Positions 33,758 through 46,205 of a stretch of 64,000 bases of DNA are shown here, piece by piece. Origin of the DNA: Fulvia fulva (taxonomy: Eukaryota > Ascomycota > Dothideomycetes > Mycosphaerellales > Mycosphaerellaceae). The position numbers and the translations under genes are program-made. The stretch's first letter is position 1, and every line of letters starts with the position of its first letter. A model generated the notes under the pieces. That model was not told the DNA's origin, did no database searches, and saw only the letters and a list, made by a program, of their open reading frames with translations. The stretch spans positions 2,976,001 through 3,040,000 of the forward strand of contig NC_063022.1 in assembly GCF_020509005.1 (NCBI RefSeq). The letters are read 5' to 3'.

Positions 33758-35790
33758 GATTAGTTAGGAGACTATATAGAGGCGTAGCGTATTCGGTATC
33801 TACTCGCTAAGCTTATACCTTACCTACGCTCCGTAATCGTTAAATTTTACGACATCCTAATAACTAGAGAAGAACTAGTAATCCTAGCCTTACGTATCGA
33901 GAGTATAGAGCGTAGTAGTAGTAGTAGCGATAGGGGTAGCCGATATAACCGTTCTTATAAGAGGGACGCTAGCGGCGTATATAAGCGGAACGAGCGCGAC
34001 CCTAAGTACTAGAAACTAGATTAGGCTCTACGCAAAATACCTACGGGTTACCCGCGAGGTAGTAGAGAGTTAGGTAGTAGCGCTAGGGATATAAGTAATA
34101 TAAAATACTTTAGCTATTATAAGATAGGCTATAAGAGTCCTAACTACCCGAATTAGTATCTAGAAAAAGACCGCGATTTATAGTCGGTCTATAGAATAGA
34201 AGCCGCCGAGATACTGACTAGAAAGAAGAGGTCGGAAAAAGAGAAGAGCCTAGCTAAGGATCGTAGCTAGGCTCTAATTCCCTAGTCGACCTAACAATAT
34301 AAGTTAATACTATAAAGACTAGATACTTATAAGAAGTAGTCGAGACGTAGAAGGGCTTTATAGAAGCTACGTTCCTCCTCGACTATTACGCTAATATTAG
34401 CCTCGTATCGTAGAAGTACGTCCTACGGTATTAGTTATAGCCTATTAGTAGGGTAGAGCTTCTAAAATTAGAGTCGTATACGTAGGACTAAGGCTACTAC
34501 TACGGTACCTATACGCTACGAGTATAGCTCGCTAATAATATAGAAGTAGAACGCGTAAGTAACGTAATCTACTACGTAGCGCCTATAGATAGGCCGTTAG
34601 TAATCCTAGGTAGGCTCTAGCGCTATTATAATCGTATTATTAAGATCGATTAGAAGGACTAGTAGCTCTACGGTATCGAGACCTATATAGTATAGTAGCG
34701 TAGCGTACGCGAGTTTATAGAGGATCTCGACGACTCTAAGTAAGTTTTTACTATAAGTATCCGGCTAATTAAAGCCGATAAGGGGGTCCCTAAGTAGCCT
34801 CCGGAGTTTATAGACTTCCGAGATATCTACGTACCTAATAAGTAGGCGAAGCCTAAGATACTTAACGGAGTTAAGTATACGATAGATCTCGTAGATAGTA
34901 AGAAGCCTCTATTTAAGCCGCTATACTACTAGATAATAACTAAGTTAGAGGCCTTAAAGAAGTATATCGCTAAGGCGATAGAGAAAGGGTAGATTAGGCG
35001 CTCTATAAGTAAGGCGGGTACGTCTATCCTATTTATACCTAAGAAGAACGGTACTTTTAAGCTCTATATAGACTATAGAGACCTAAAGAAGATTACTATA
35101 AAGAACCGCTACCCCCTACTCCTTATAAGCGAGACGCTTAATAGGCTCTAGGGCTTAGTATTCTTTATAACTATCGAATTAACCGACGTATACTATCGTA
35201 TTTCTATTAAGAAGGGCGAGAAGTAGAAGACTACGTTTTATACGTAATACGGATACTACGAGTACCTAGTTATACCCTTTAGGCTTACTAATACCTTAGC
35301 TACCTTCTAAGGGTATATCAACCGTATCTTAGCTAGCTTAGTAGATTATACCTATAAGTTATAGTATATCTAGATAATACCCTTATCTATAGCGAGACCT
35401 ATAAGGCTTAAGTATAAGCTATATATAAGGTACTCTAGAGGCTACGTAAATTTATACTCTTTACTAACCCTAAGAAATACTACTTCTTCTAGAAGGAGGT
35501 AAAGTTCCTTAGGTTTATTATAAGCGCCGACGGCATATCGATAGATAGGAGTAGGGTAGCCGTAATAGAGGAGTAGCCGTAGTTTAAAAGCTTCTACGAC
35601 GTATATTCCTTCCTAGGATTCTATAACTTCTATAGGCGTTTCGTAGAAGGCTACTTAAGGGTCTATAAAGCCTTAACGGACCTACTTAAGGGCTTAAAGA
35701 AGGGTAAGAAGTAGGGCCCTCTTATATAGGGTGACCGCGAGGAGTAGGCGTTCCTATAGCTTAAGTAGAGCTTTCTAGATATACTTATCC

Positions 35791-36012
35791 TATTAAGAAT
35801 ATATAGGTCATAGGGTTAATACTAGGTACTTAGGGGGATTAGTAATTAGGGCTTACTAGTTAAGTCCTAAGTATAGCTATCCCTCCTAAAATACCTATAC
35901 TATTGACTAGCGATACTATATATAGATATACGCTATCCTATTAGGTCCTTCTTTATTTATATAATCTATAATTCCTATCTTCTACGGCTACGTAATCCAT
36001 ACCTATTTAATA
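35791..36012. mobile_element. Solo LTR, family B (222 bp), inside gypsy RNase H
   Basis: Begins TATTAAGAATATATAGG and ends TATTTAATA. Flanked by tatcc (35786-35790) and tattc (36013-36017), a 5-bp target duplication differing at one C-to-T site. Same family as 18069-18302; the core cgatactatatatagatata is shared. Confidence 0.8.
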
Positions 36013-38039
36013 TATTCTAAGATACTTAAACTCTATATTACGTATACGAGTCGAAACTAATACGTTAGGCTTCGCGATTACGGGTATTATCTCGTAATTA
36101 TTGAATACTAAATAGTACCCTATTACGTTCTATTCGCGTAAGATAATCCCTTTTAAATATAACTACGAGACTTATAACTAAGAGCTCCTAGTAGTAGTAG
36201 AGGTATTTAAGTATTAGCGCCTATACCTCGAAGATATATTATATACGGTCTAGGTACTAGTCGACTACGTAGATCTTTAGGGGTTTATAATAGTTAAGTA
36301 GCTTAATAGGCGGTAGGCTCTGTAGACGACCTTTTTATAATTTTTTAACTTCGTTATCGAGTATCGGTCGGGTAAGATAAATCTAGCCGATACGCCTTTA
36401 AGACGTAGTAACTACGTAAGAGTCGCGTATTAAACTTCGTACCTACTACCTACTCTTTAAAGTAAGCTAGTATACTAGAAGGATTCGATAGATAGCTAAG
36501 AAGGCCTAGTAGTAAGGCGTAGCCTCGCTACCTACGATACGCTAGAAGGTAGCGAGTAAGGCGAGTATAAGCCGGAAGGCCCTCGCGCTCTTCTAATAGC
36601 GGTATACGCGGCGGTAATAAGAGGGATAGATACCTATAGATCCGGTAGCGAGTTCTTACCGCTACTAATTAAGGTACTATAAGACCGTAACGAGGTCTAT
36701 AAGGCTAGACTTATCGCTAGCTAAGAAGTAGAATAGTCGTAAGTACTATATACGGGACTCGCTAACGAGTTAACGGTAGAGGACGGAATAGTCTACTATA
36801 GCGACGCGCTATATATCCTTATAGATACCGTAGTTAGGTCGTAACTAATACGTATATACTACGACGACGTACTAGTAGGCTATTTTAGAAGGCATAAGAC
36901 CTAGGAGCTAATAGCGCGGAAGTACTAGTAGGAAACCTTAAATAAGGATATAGCCGGGTACGTAAAGACTTACGTTATATATTAGGTATCTAAGGCGAGA
37001 CGCTATCGACTCTATAGTAAACTATAACCGCTCCTAAGACCGGAAAGGCTATAGTAAGAGATTACTATAGATTTTATTATAGATAAGTAAGCGGGGAGGT
37101 TACGTATATAATATAATTCTAGTAATTATCGACCGCTACTTAAAGATAACCTTATATATCTATACTACGAAGAAGTATATAGTAGCTATACTTACGAGGA
37201 TCCTACGGGACGAAGTAGTACGCTACTATAGGGTCCCGGTAGGTATTATAAGTAATCGAGGGCTAATATTTACTAGTTAATTCTAGAGTAACTTCTATTT
37301 CGAGGCGTAGGTAAGACGTAAGCTATCTATAGCCTTCTATCTTTAGACTAATAGTTAAACGGAACGTACTTATTAGACTTTAGAATAATATCTACGGTAC
37401 TACTATAGTAAGAAATAGCTAAATAGACGGAATAGCTAGCTATTATTAAGTTCGTAGTAAATAACGGCGTATACCCTACGCTCCGTATAAGCCCCTTTAA
37501 GGTAGTATATAGTTAGCGCCTAGAGATTACGCCTATACCTACTAGATCTCGGGACGAGATCTCTAAGAGAGAGGTACTAGCGGTAACTTTAGTAGCGAGC
37601 TATATATAAGAACTCCGTATAACACTTAAAGAGCGGTAGCAAATAGTAGTAGAGTACTAAGTCTAATACTATAATAAGATCTATAAGCTAAAGAGCTACT
37701 AGGTAGGAAGTTAGTACTACTATCGATAAAGAACCTTAAGCTCGATAAATCTAAGAAGAAGATAGGTAAGAAGTTTATCGGGCCGTACCGTATTATTAAT
37801 ACTATCGGTACGTAAGTATACTATCTAGCCCTACTAGTAGGCTCGAGAATCTATAATATTCTTATATATCCCTTCTAAAACCGTAGGTAGGTAGCGATAA
37901 GGCGTAAGTCGGTCGTATACTACTCGTAGATAACGGGAGTAAGTATTAAATAGGTATAGTATATATATATACGGAAGTCAGGATACGCAATAGGAAAGAA
38001 GGAAGGACTAATATAGTATACGAAGGTATATAGTAGAAT

Positions 38040-38351
38040 AGTATTTAGTACTAAAGGTGTCTCTACTACCGGTATAGAGACTACGTCTCTTATACCTATA
38101 TAGAGGGATCTTACTCTAGTCCTAGTTCTGTTTTACTACGCCTTATAGGTTTTACCTATATCTTATCCTACGACGGCAGTTCCTCCGATAGTCTCGTACT
38201 AACTAGCTAAGCGACTTTAGGTCCTCTAAGTCGCTCCTACTATTTGTACGGTGTCTCGGTAGTATTACCGTACTATTGTCTCGACTAACTTAGTATATAC
38301 TAAGTTAGTCTTAGTACTATACGACATACCTACTGACCTAAATTCGTAACA
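38040..38351 (-). repeat. 3' LTR of a copia element
   Basis: On the minus strand the LTR starts TGTTACGAATTTAGG at 38351, right after a purine tract (aagtaggag) typical of a polypurine tract, and runs to about 38040 (end not sharply defined). It contains a perfect 28-bp palindrome, listed separately. Confidence 0.65.
38283..38310. repeat. Perfect 28-bp palindrome
   Basis: Half-site gactaacttagtat followed directly by its exact reverse complement. Lies within the copia LTR. Confidence 0.95.
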
Positions 38352-41300
38352 CTCCTACTTAGGTCGTAAGGTAAGGAACGATTGTTCCTACTATACTAGC
38401 TATAGCTATCGTACGAAGGTCTAGAACTAGGGACCGGCTAGCGGTTTAGTCAAACTATCTACTACTATCTCCTTAGTATAGTAGTACTCCACTTTAATCT
38501 TCCTCTACTACTAGAGATGCCTAATATAGTTGTAGGTAACATTAATATACTTAGATCTTTCGTAGATATAGGCGTCCTTAACTAAGGTTAGAGCCGCCTA
38601 GTTATCCCCTATAAGCCGTACTAGTCTTAGTTTGTCGATAGTACTCTTATTGGCCAGGACTATTAGTTAGAAAGAGTAGTCTCCTACTAGCCCCGGGTAG
38701 TTTATCTCTCGGAGGACAGCCGCTAGGAACTAGGATTGTTTCGCGGCGGCGTTTATCGCTATAAACTCTACCTCTATAGTAGAGGTTACTATAGACTTTT
38801 ACTTCTTACTTATCTAGGATATAGGCGTACCGTATACTAGCTAGACATGTCCTAGAATTAAGACCCTATCTACTCGATCTATCGTATAGTCGGAGTCTAA
38901 GTATCTAGTTAGGGCACCGCTACTACGTCTAAATAGTAACCCTAGGTCGGGGAACGACCTTAGGTATCTCGAGACCTTCTTTAGTACTTTTATATACCGC
39001 TTTATTAGATCCGCGACATATATACTAGTTCTCCCGAGTAGGAAGGCTAGGTCCGGTCTCGTTATATTCATTAGCTATATCTAGGTCCTATTATTACTCT
39101 AGTAGTCATCCTTACTATATCTCTCGTCGTTCGGGGCTATAGGACGGAGATCATCGTAACTATCTATTAGTAAGAGTGTTAGGCTTGCCTTTTCTTTTGC
39201 TATGTCCATTTTAGTAAGGGCCTTATAGATATAATAGCCCTAGTCGAGTTTTAGGATACCGTTACGCCTATCGCGGGTAATCTTTAGTCCTAGTAGTTTC
39301 TCCGGTTCCTCGAGATCCTTAATCTTAAAGTGTTACGCAAACTACTTCTTAAATTATTAGATATCGGCTAACCTTAGTACTATAATAGATATGTCGTCTA
39401 TATAGATAAGTAGTATAATATCTCTCTTAGTATAAGTTAGGAGACATAGGTCTACCTCGGACTAGTAGAATCCTATTTTGACTAACGTAGCAATATAGAG
39501 CTTGTTCTAGTCTCTAGCTACCTACTTTAGGCCGTAGAGACTCCGGAGTACCTTAAGGACCGTATTCGGTAGGGTATCGACTCCTAGTCGGGGTTTTATA
39601 TAGATGTCTTCGGCTAGGTAGCTTTAGGTAAACGTATTATTAACGTCGACCTAGTATATCTCGAGATCCCGCTCGTAAACTACTACTATAAAGACTCTTA
39701 GGGTGTTATAGCGTACTATAGGTACGAATGTCTCTTCGAAGTTAACGCCGAACTTCTATAAAAACCCTCTTACGATAAGTCTTGCCTTGAACTTTTCGAT
39801 TGCTCCGCTAATAAGTCTCTCTACGTCGAAGACCTACTTAGAGGTAACTATATTCGCTACCCTTAGAGCGATAGCCGTTTCCTAGGTATTATTACTTAAT
39901 AACGAGAGTAGCTCGGTATCGATAGCGTCCTTCTATAAGTAGCCCTATTTAGGATCCCCTACCGTAGCCTTATATATCTTCGGGATAGGTACTTCCTATT
40001 AGTAGGCGATACCGGGTCCGAATATAGTAAAGGCGTATTCTTAGACTTCGTTAAACAGTTCCTCTACTATAGCTATAAATATACGTTCGTCGGTATCGGT
40101 AAGTCTATTATTTACCTATAGTAGTTAGTATAATAAAGCTATTACAGCTTTATAGTGCTTAGCCTTATAGTCCTAGTCCTAGCCGTATTTATCGTCGGGA
40201 TCCCTAGTCCTTTTTCTCCGGACGATTAGTTCCGGTAGCTCCGGGGTTTCCTCGATCTTCTTATAGTCCGCAATATTATCTAGTCTACCGGGAAGTTAGA
40301 TACAGAGCGGTCTTAAGACAGTGAGTCCTTTATCCTTAGCCGTAGCGGGTTCGGTCTCTACGTAGGGAGCGGGGATTAGCTAGGTCGGTTCTTCTATAGA
40401 GGACTCGGCTACTTTAGTAGTAGAAAGTTAGGGTATTTTATACCCTATCTCGCTTACGTTACTCTCGTCGGGCCTAGGTATTATACTACCCGAGGATCGT
40501 AAGATTGCTATCGGGGCATCCGCTAGTTGCTAAACTAGTAGTAGTCGCGAGACCGCCGGTAGTCGACCGACTAGCCTTTGTTTAGGTGCCTTACTAGGTT
40601 AGTTCGTAAAGGAGATACCTAAATCTAGATCTCTCCCCTTCTCGTTTTCGAACTAATCTACTTAGCTATACTGCCTAATAGCTCGTATATCTAGCTCCTA
40701 GAATAACTATTACTTAGTCGATTGACCGTATCTAACGAAAATAGCTTCCTTACCCCGGTTTATTAACTTATCCTATCGTAGCCCTTTTAGATATAATTTC
40801 GATTCTACGTAAACAACTACCCTATAACCCTATACTCTTAGGTGATCTACCGTCGGCACTTTACTAGTAAATACTTCTTCCGGCGAAAGTTAGATACCGT
40901 TAAGTAACGGTACGTTTAGTAGTAGGTTACGTATAACCGCCTATACCTCTAGCGCTTTAGGCTAGAATTCTACCGGTATCCCTAATTCCTCGAGTATTAC
41001 GCGGATCGCGTTCTCCGATACCTAGATTAACCTTTCTACTACTCTGTTTTATATAGAGTTATAAGTATCCGTCGTATCGTATTAAACACCCGATTCTTTC
41101 TCCTATTCTTTTAGAACTATTAGTAGCTTAGGTATATTGTTACTCCGTACTACTCTTACGTAGTATTTAAAACCTAGCCTAGATGTCGCATTTTCGAAGG
41201 GTCCGTAGATGTCGATAGTTATAAGCGTAAGTCTTTCGTTCTTTTGTTCTACGATAGCGCCTTTAAACGATAGTTATAAGCGTAAGTCTTTCGTTCTTTC

Positions 41301-41695
41301 GTTCTACGATAGCGCCTTTAAACTTCCGTATATTCGCGATAGAGTATACCTTATAGTTATACTCGTCCGGGATAGGAATCGGGTCCTTCTTATTACTTAC
41401 CCTATAGACGTTCCGGAGTAATCCTTTACCTAGGTATACGAATCTTCTATACTAAAGCTCCTACTGATCCTTAGTAGTTAGCGCGGCTAGAGCTTTCTTA
41501 TTAGGAATGTTACCCGCGGGTAACATCTCCGGGGGCCTATTATCTACCTAGTTTAGGGAATTGGATATCAAAGATACTACCGGTACCCCCCCTCGTAGCA
41601 CTGTTCGTACGACAGGCTTTCCGCTCTTATACTTAAGTATAAAGTTTAGAGGTTCGACATCGAATTGCTTACTAAACTGCCTCTATAAAACCACA
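38352..41695 (-). mobile_element. RIP-mutated Ty1/copia pol remnant
   Basis: Minus-strand copia pol: RNase H region near 38500-38870, an uninterrupted fragment 39071-38841 reading NITRPDLAFLLGRTSIYVAD and RYLRSFPDLGLLFRR, reverse transcriptase near 39100-40000 with a YVDD box followed by ISIVVLRLADI (about 39360-39400), and integrase-like sequence towards 41300. The 5' part (gag and 5' LTR) is absent because the element is cut at about 41,695 by the LINE that follows. Frames are broken by stops. Confidence 0.8.
41213..41322. repeat. 55-bp tandem duplication
   Basis: The unit beginning cgatagttataagcgtaagt occurs at 41213-41267 and 41268-41322 with a single visible difference (cttttgttc versus ctttcgttc). 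It sits inside the copia integrase region. Confidence 0.95.
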
Positions 41696-41701
41696 TTAAC
41701 T

Positions 41702-42638
41702 CCGAGAAGAGATTGAGGGCCTGTTAGGCAAGGAGATCATACAGAAGATTGGGATACAAGGCATCATTGGAGCCAGGAAAGAGAAGGGAGGTGTCCTTAA
41801 GCTGTTCATAGCACAGGAGCAAGACAGGAAGAGGCTAGAGACACAGAAGGAGTGGACAGTCAAACTAGGCAAGACGGCTAAGGTCTCACACTAACAAAAT
41901 ATGGTTATTGCCTATAGGATGACCACAAAGTTTGACATTGAAGGAGACCTTAGGAGGCTGCAGGACTAGAACCAGGCTGTATGCCCAGGGCTACAGATCA
42001 CAAAAGCAGCATAGGTCAACAGAAAGACAAAGGACACAAAGAGAGAGTCTTCTCTAGTGCTCTGGATAGGCACTGTAGAACAGGCAAACACCGTGCTTGA
42101 CAAGGGCATCTTCTGGGAATATGAAAGAATAGACACAGAAATCTATAGAAGCACCCACAGACTACTGCAATGTTTCAAGTGCCAACAGTATGGTCATATC
42201 TCTACTAGATGCCCAAGCCAAAAGGACACTTGTTCCTACTGTGCTGGTAGCCACAAAGTACAGAATTGCGCAGCCCTAAAGAGTGAAGCCAGATGTGCAT
42301 GCTGTGGAAAGAAACACCCTTCCTGGTCCCAAGACTGCACAGCTAGGATTGAGGCAAAGAGGAGGGCAAGAGAAGCCAGGATCAACACCCCTATCAGATT
42401 CCAGACAGGGACAATCGCCCAAGAACCCCTAAGGACTGTCTACAACCCTCTGAAAAGAGGCAGAACAGAAGAGACCACACAGGCCCAAGGCCACCCTGCC
42501 ATAGGTAGACCAGAATCAATTGTGGTTGCAGGAAGAGACCCGTCACAAAGCAGGCTCAACCTTACCACAATCCCAAATAGCAGCCAGCAGCAGGAAGCAC
42601 GAGAAGACCAGCAGGAGACCAGCATAGATGAGTCATGA
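41702..42638 (+). pseudogene. LINE ORF1, CCHC zinc-knuckle protein (5' truncated)
   Basis: Nucleic-acid-binding gag-like protein of the LINE. In-frame stops occur upstream (near 41892, 41968 and 42012); the last uninterrupted part starts at 42057. Zinc knuckles: CFKCQQYGHISTRC, CSYCAGSHKVQNC and CACCGKKHPSWSQDC, all intact. Ends with TGA that overlaps the ORF2 start as ATGA. Confidence 0.85.
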
Positions 42639-45600
42639 TTGAGACACCCAATCTTACCACTATCCAGTACAATGTCAACAAAAGCCAGCACAAGGTCCAG
42701 AGAAGCTTTCTCCAAGCACTGGACCCAAAGAAACACCTAGTCATTGCAGTCCAGGAACCTTGGATTAACAGCAAATCTAACAGACCATCTACTGCTAACG
42801 ACCCAAGGTATCATACACTCCTAGCCAAACAAGGCACCCCTAGAACATGCATGTACATCAGCAAAGAGATAGCAACAGACAGCTAGGAACAAATCCAACA
42901 GGAAGGGGGAGACATCACCTTAGTCAGACTCAACACCAACCAAGGCAGCATCCACATCCACAGTGTATACAACCCACCCCCCAGCTCCAGAAGCAGCACC
43001 TAGCTAGGCACACTACAACAGCTGCCAGACATCTTGCAGAGTGACTCCCAACACATCGTACTGGGAGACTTCAACTTGCACCATCCTACATGGGGATCAG
43101 ACTTTGCACCTGCCCATCACTTCCTAGCTAACAGACTCCTCTCCACTACCCAAAGCAACAACATGCACCTAGTTACCCCAAAGGGCCTAACTACCTGGTC
43201 ACAGAGAGCAAGCTCAAGCACCATTGACCTGTGCTTTGCATCACATGACCTGCAGCAGAAGGTCACCAGATGCTGGGTTAACCAGGACTTGGAGTCCTCA
43301 TCAGATCACCTCCCAATTCAGGTGGAGTTTGAAACACAGACACAGCAGGAAGGAGACCTAGAACCTCAGCTGGCCTGGAAGGCAGCCAACTGGGAACAGA
43401 TCAGACAAGACCTGGAACAGAAGCTAGCTGGACTAGAGACCAGGAGACTGGAAACAGCCTTAGACATAGACCAAGCAGTGGCAGAACTGGTTAGAACAAT
43501 GCAGGAAACTGCAGCAGCCCACACCAGAGAAAAGAAACAGTCACTGTACCAGAAGCCATTCTGGACAAAGGAATGCTCAGAGAAGGTCAAGGCAGCCAGG
43601 CAGGCCAGGAGAGCCCTTACCCAGAGTCACTCCCAGGAAGCATGGGACAGATATAACCAGGCAACCAGAGACAAGAAGGCCCAGATCAAGAGGGACAAGA
43701 TGCTGGAGTGGAGGTCAACAGTTGGATCCATTACCCAGAATCCTGAGAAGATGTGGAAACTAGCAAAGTGGGCAAGACAACCCACACAGGACAGAAACAT
43801 GCTGCCCTAGTTTCCAAACATTGAAGACCAGGAAGGAGTAATCTAACACACTCTCCCAGGAAAGGCACAGGCATTGGGGAAACATTTCTTTGGCACACAG
43901 GTAGAAGCTGACCTGCAGGATCTGGAGGGCAGTGTGTATCCAACACCACTAGAGCAATCCTACACAGTGGGAGAGGGAGAGATCAAGAGCATCATTAAGA
44001 GACTCTCAGGAAACAAGGCCCTAGGACCAGATGGGATTCCAAACTTGTTCATCAAGACATGCAAGGACCAGATCTCCCCTGCACTGTCAAACATCTTTTC
44101 ATAGTGTATGGCCTAAGGACACTGCCCTAAACACTTCAAGGAGTCACTGACTGTGGTCTTGAGAAAACCATAGAAAGAGGACTACATAAAGCTAAAGGCA
44201 TACAGACCTATTGCCTTGCTCAACACACTAGGCAAACTCCTGGAAAAGATCATAGCAGAAAGGCTGACAAACCTAGCTGAAGAACATAGAATCCTTCCTG
44301 AGGAACAGATGGGAGGCAGGAAACAAAGATCAACACTAACAGCTATGGAACTTATTATAGAGCAGATCAAGACCCTGTAGCACTTTGGGAATAACAAAGC
44401 AGCCACACTCCTCTCACTAGACATATTAGGAGCCTTTGACAATGTCTCACACCAGAGGCTAATCCACATCCTAAAACAGAAGGCTATCCCTGACTGGACA
44501 GTCCAGTTCATCCAGTCCTTCCTTAGAGGCAGAACCATAAGACTTAGACTGGGCAGATACAAATCTGACAGCATGCCTATAGAGACAGGAATCCCACAGG
44601 GATCAACAATGTCTCCAATCCTGTTTCTCCTCTTTATGGCAGACCTGCCAGCAAAGCTAAACTCTAGAAACACATCAGCCTCAGGGTTTGTGGATGACAC
44701 AAACATCCTAGCCTAGTCAGACAGCACAGAAGAGAACTGCAGAATCTTGCAGAAGAAACACAAGGAATGTGAGGAATGGGCCAGGAAACATGGAGCCAGA
44801 TTTGCCCTAGAGAAGTATCAACTTATCCACTTCAGTAGAGCTAGAAACAGACACAATATGCAAGCCCCAATCACCATTCAGGGACACACAACAGAACCCT
44901 CAAGTGAATTAAGGGTGCTAGAAATATGGCTGGATCCAAAGCTCAGCTAGGGACCACAGGTCAAGAAAGCACAGGCAAGAGCAGACAACAACAGGCAATC
45001 AATTGACAGGCTTACAGCCTCCACATAAGGAGCCACATTTGCGAAAGCAAAGGTTATGTACAAGGCCATTGTGAAGCCAGCCATGCTATATGGAGCCCAG
45101 ATCTGGTCAGCCCAAGACAAGATCCCAAAGAGAATTGCAGATCCCATCAGCAGAGCCCAAGCCTCCTGTCTGAAAAAGGTGCTTGGAGCATACAAGTCAA
45201 CTCCAACAAGGGTGGTCGAAATGGAGTCTGGCTCCCCACTAGCTAAGCTCTACCTTCAAGGGTTGAGATACCAGTATGCAGGAAAGACGTCTGCATACCC
45301 AGCCCAGCTAGTAATCTAGAATGCAGTCAACAAAATCAGGAGCCAGTGCACAAGAAGACACAGACAAGCAAGACCCAATCCAGCCCCACAGAAGCAGCAG
45401 GACCTGCAGAAGTTCAAAGAACTAACAGAACAGCTGCACCTAGCCCAGCAGGAACAGGACAGAAGGGCTCAAGGGAGAGGATCAGCAGCCAGCCAAGGGA
45501 AGAAGCAACAGTCTCTAGCTGAAAGGATGGTAGGACTCCTCTGGAAGACTGAATAGACAAGAACCCCACAGAGGCCAGGAACCCCAAAGGCACTCCAACA

Positions 45601-46069
45601 GTTTGGTAGCCACAACTACCTACTGTACTCAGACCTGACCAGGTCAGAAGCAAGCATAGCAATGCAAATCCGCTCTGAACACATCGGAGTCAGGGCATAC
45701 CTGCATTAGAGAAAAGTCCCAGGTATCGAAGACAAGATTTGCCTATACGGCTACCTGTCCCAGAATGTCGAACATAGACTTCTGGTTTGCAAAGAATGGA
45801 GTACAGGGAGAGGTGAATGGAGGGCAAGGGCAAGGAACAGAAACTTCTAAGCTATGATTAGCAATAAGGGAGACCTCTAAAGAATTACAAGGTGGATCAT
45901 CCACCAAGGATTTTTGGAGCAGTTCTCTCTTACTAGGGAAACAGAGAGATGGATTGAGGAGAGAAAGAAGGAGGAGGAGAGCAGGAAGAGGGGGACAACT
46001 CCAGGGTTGCAGACAAGGTAGTCAGAGGCTAACTACTATGACACTAGTGCACCCTAATGGAAGGAAAAC
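42635..46069 (+). pseudogene. LINE ORF2, endonuclease-reverse transcriptase, broken
   Basis: Starts at the ATG of the ATGA overlap. Apurinic-type endonuclease: QYNVNKS at the start, QEPWI, GDFNLHHPTWGS near 43062, SDHLPI near 43300. Reverse transcriptase: LGPDGIPN near 44022, RPIALLN, LDILGAFDNVSH near 44420, GIPQGSTMSPILF near 44590, and FVDD near 44690 as the catalytic box. About fifteen in-frame stops, nearly all TAG/TAA, so no full-length product. The catalytic motifs themselves remain. Confidence 0.88.
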
Positions 46070-46205
46070 TGAGAACTCATGGCAAGGAAGCTATTAGAGA
46101 AGGAGAGGAGGTTTTTACCTAGGAACAGGTTTCCTACCTTATGCAGTAATATATATAGACATAAACCCGCATAGGCCGGAGGGCACCACAACAGGTAAAT
46201 GAATC

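Larger units (their letters stand above)
32430..37950 (+). mobile_element. RIP-mutated Ty3/gypsy retrotransposon
   Basis: Plus-strand remnants in gypsy order: gag near 32550-34000 (LFKGDLIKKARVFLREL), a zinc-knuckle remnant near 34110-34160 (YFSYYKIGYKSPNYPN, cysteines lost to RIP), protease-like region near 34300-34640, reverse transcriptase 34900-35420 (PKKNGTFKLYIDYRDLKKIT, TDVYYRISIKKG), RNase H around 36090-36330 (NTKYPITFYSRK context), integrase near 37080-37480 (RDEVVRYYRVPVGIISNRG), and a post-integrase GPYR motif near 37780. Many stops; inactive. It carries two later insertions (32915-33757 and 35791-36012). Confidence 0.85.
41700..46205 (+). mobile_element. 5'-truncated LINE (family A, Tad-like), lightly RIP-mutated
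   Basis: About 4.5 kb of non-LTR retrotransposon with nearly normal base composition, embedded in extreme RIP DNA. It starts mid-ORF1 at about 41,700, has ORF1 with CCHC knuckles, then ORF2 with endonuclease, reverse transcriptase and a C-terminal region, and ends in a ctatctatctata tail near 46,205. Interruptions are almost all TAG or TAA where CAG or CAA would be expected, i.e. C-to-T in a CpA context. The least decayed repeat in the window. Confidence 0.9.

Noticed and set aside
41209..41421. Open frame of 70 codons on the plus strand
   Set aside because: It is created by the 55-bp tandem duplication in decayed copia sequence and lies antisense to pol.
38035..41695. A CRISPR-like or tandem array
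   Set aside because: Repeats here are LTR and duplication products with no regular spacer structure, and the host is eukaryotic.
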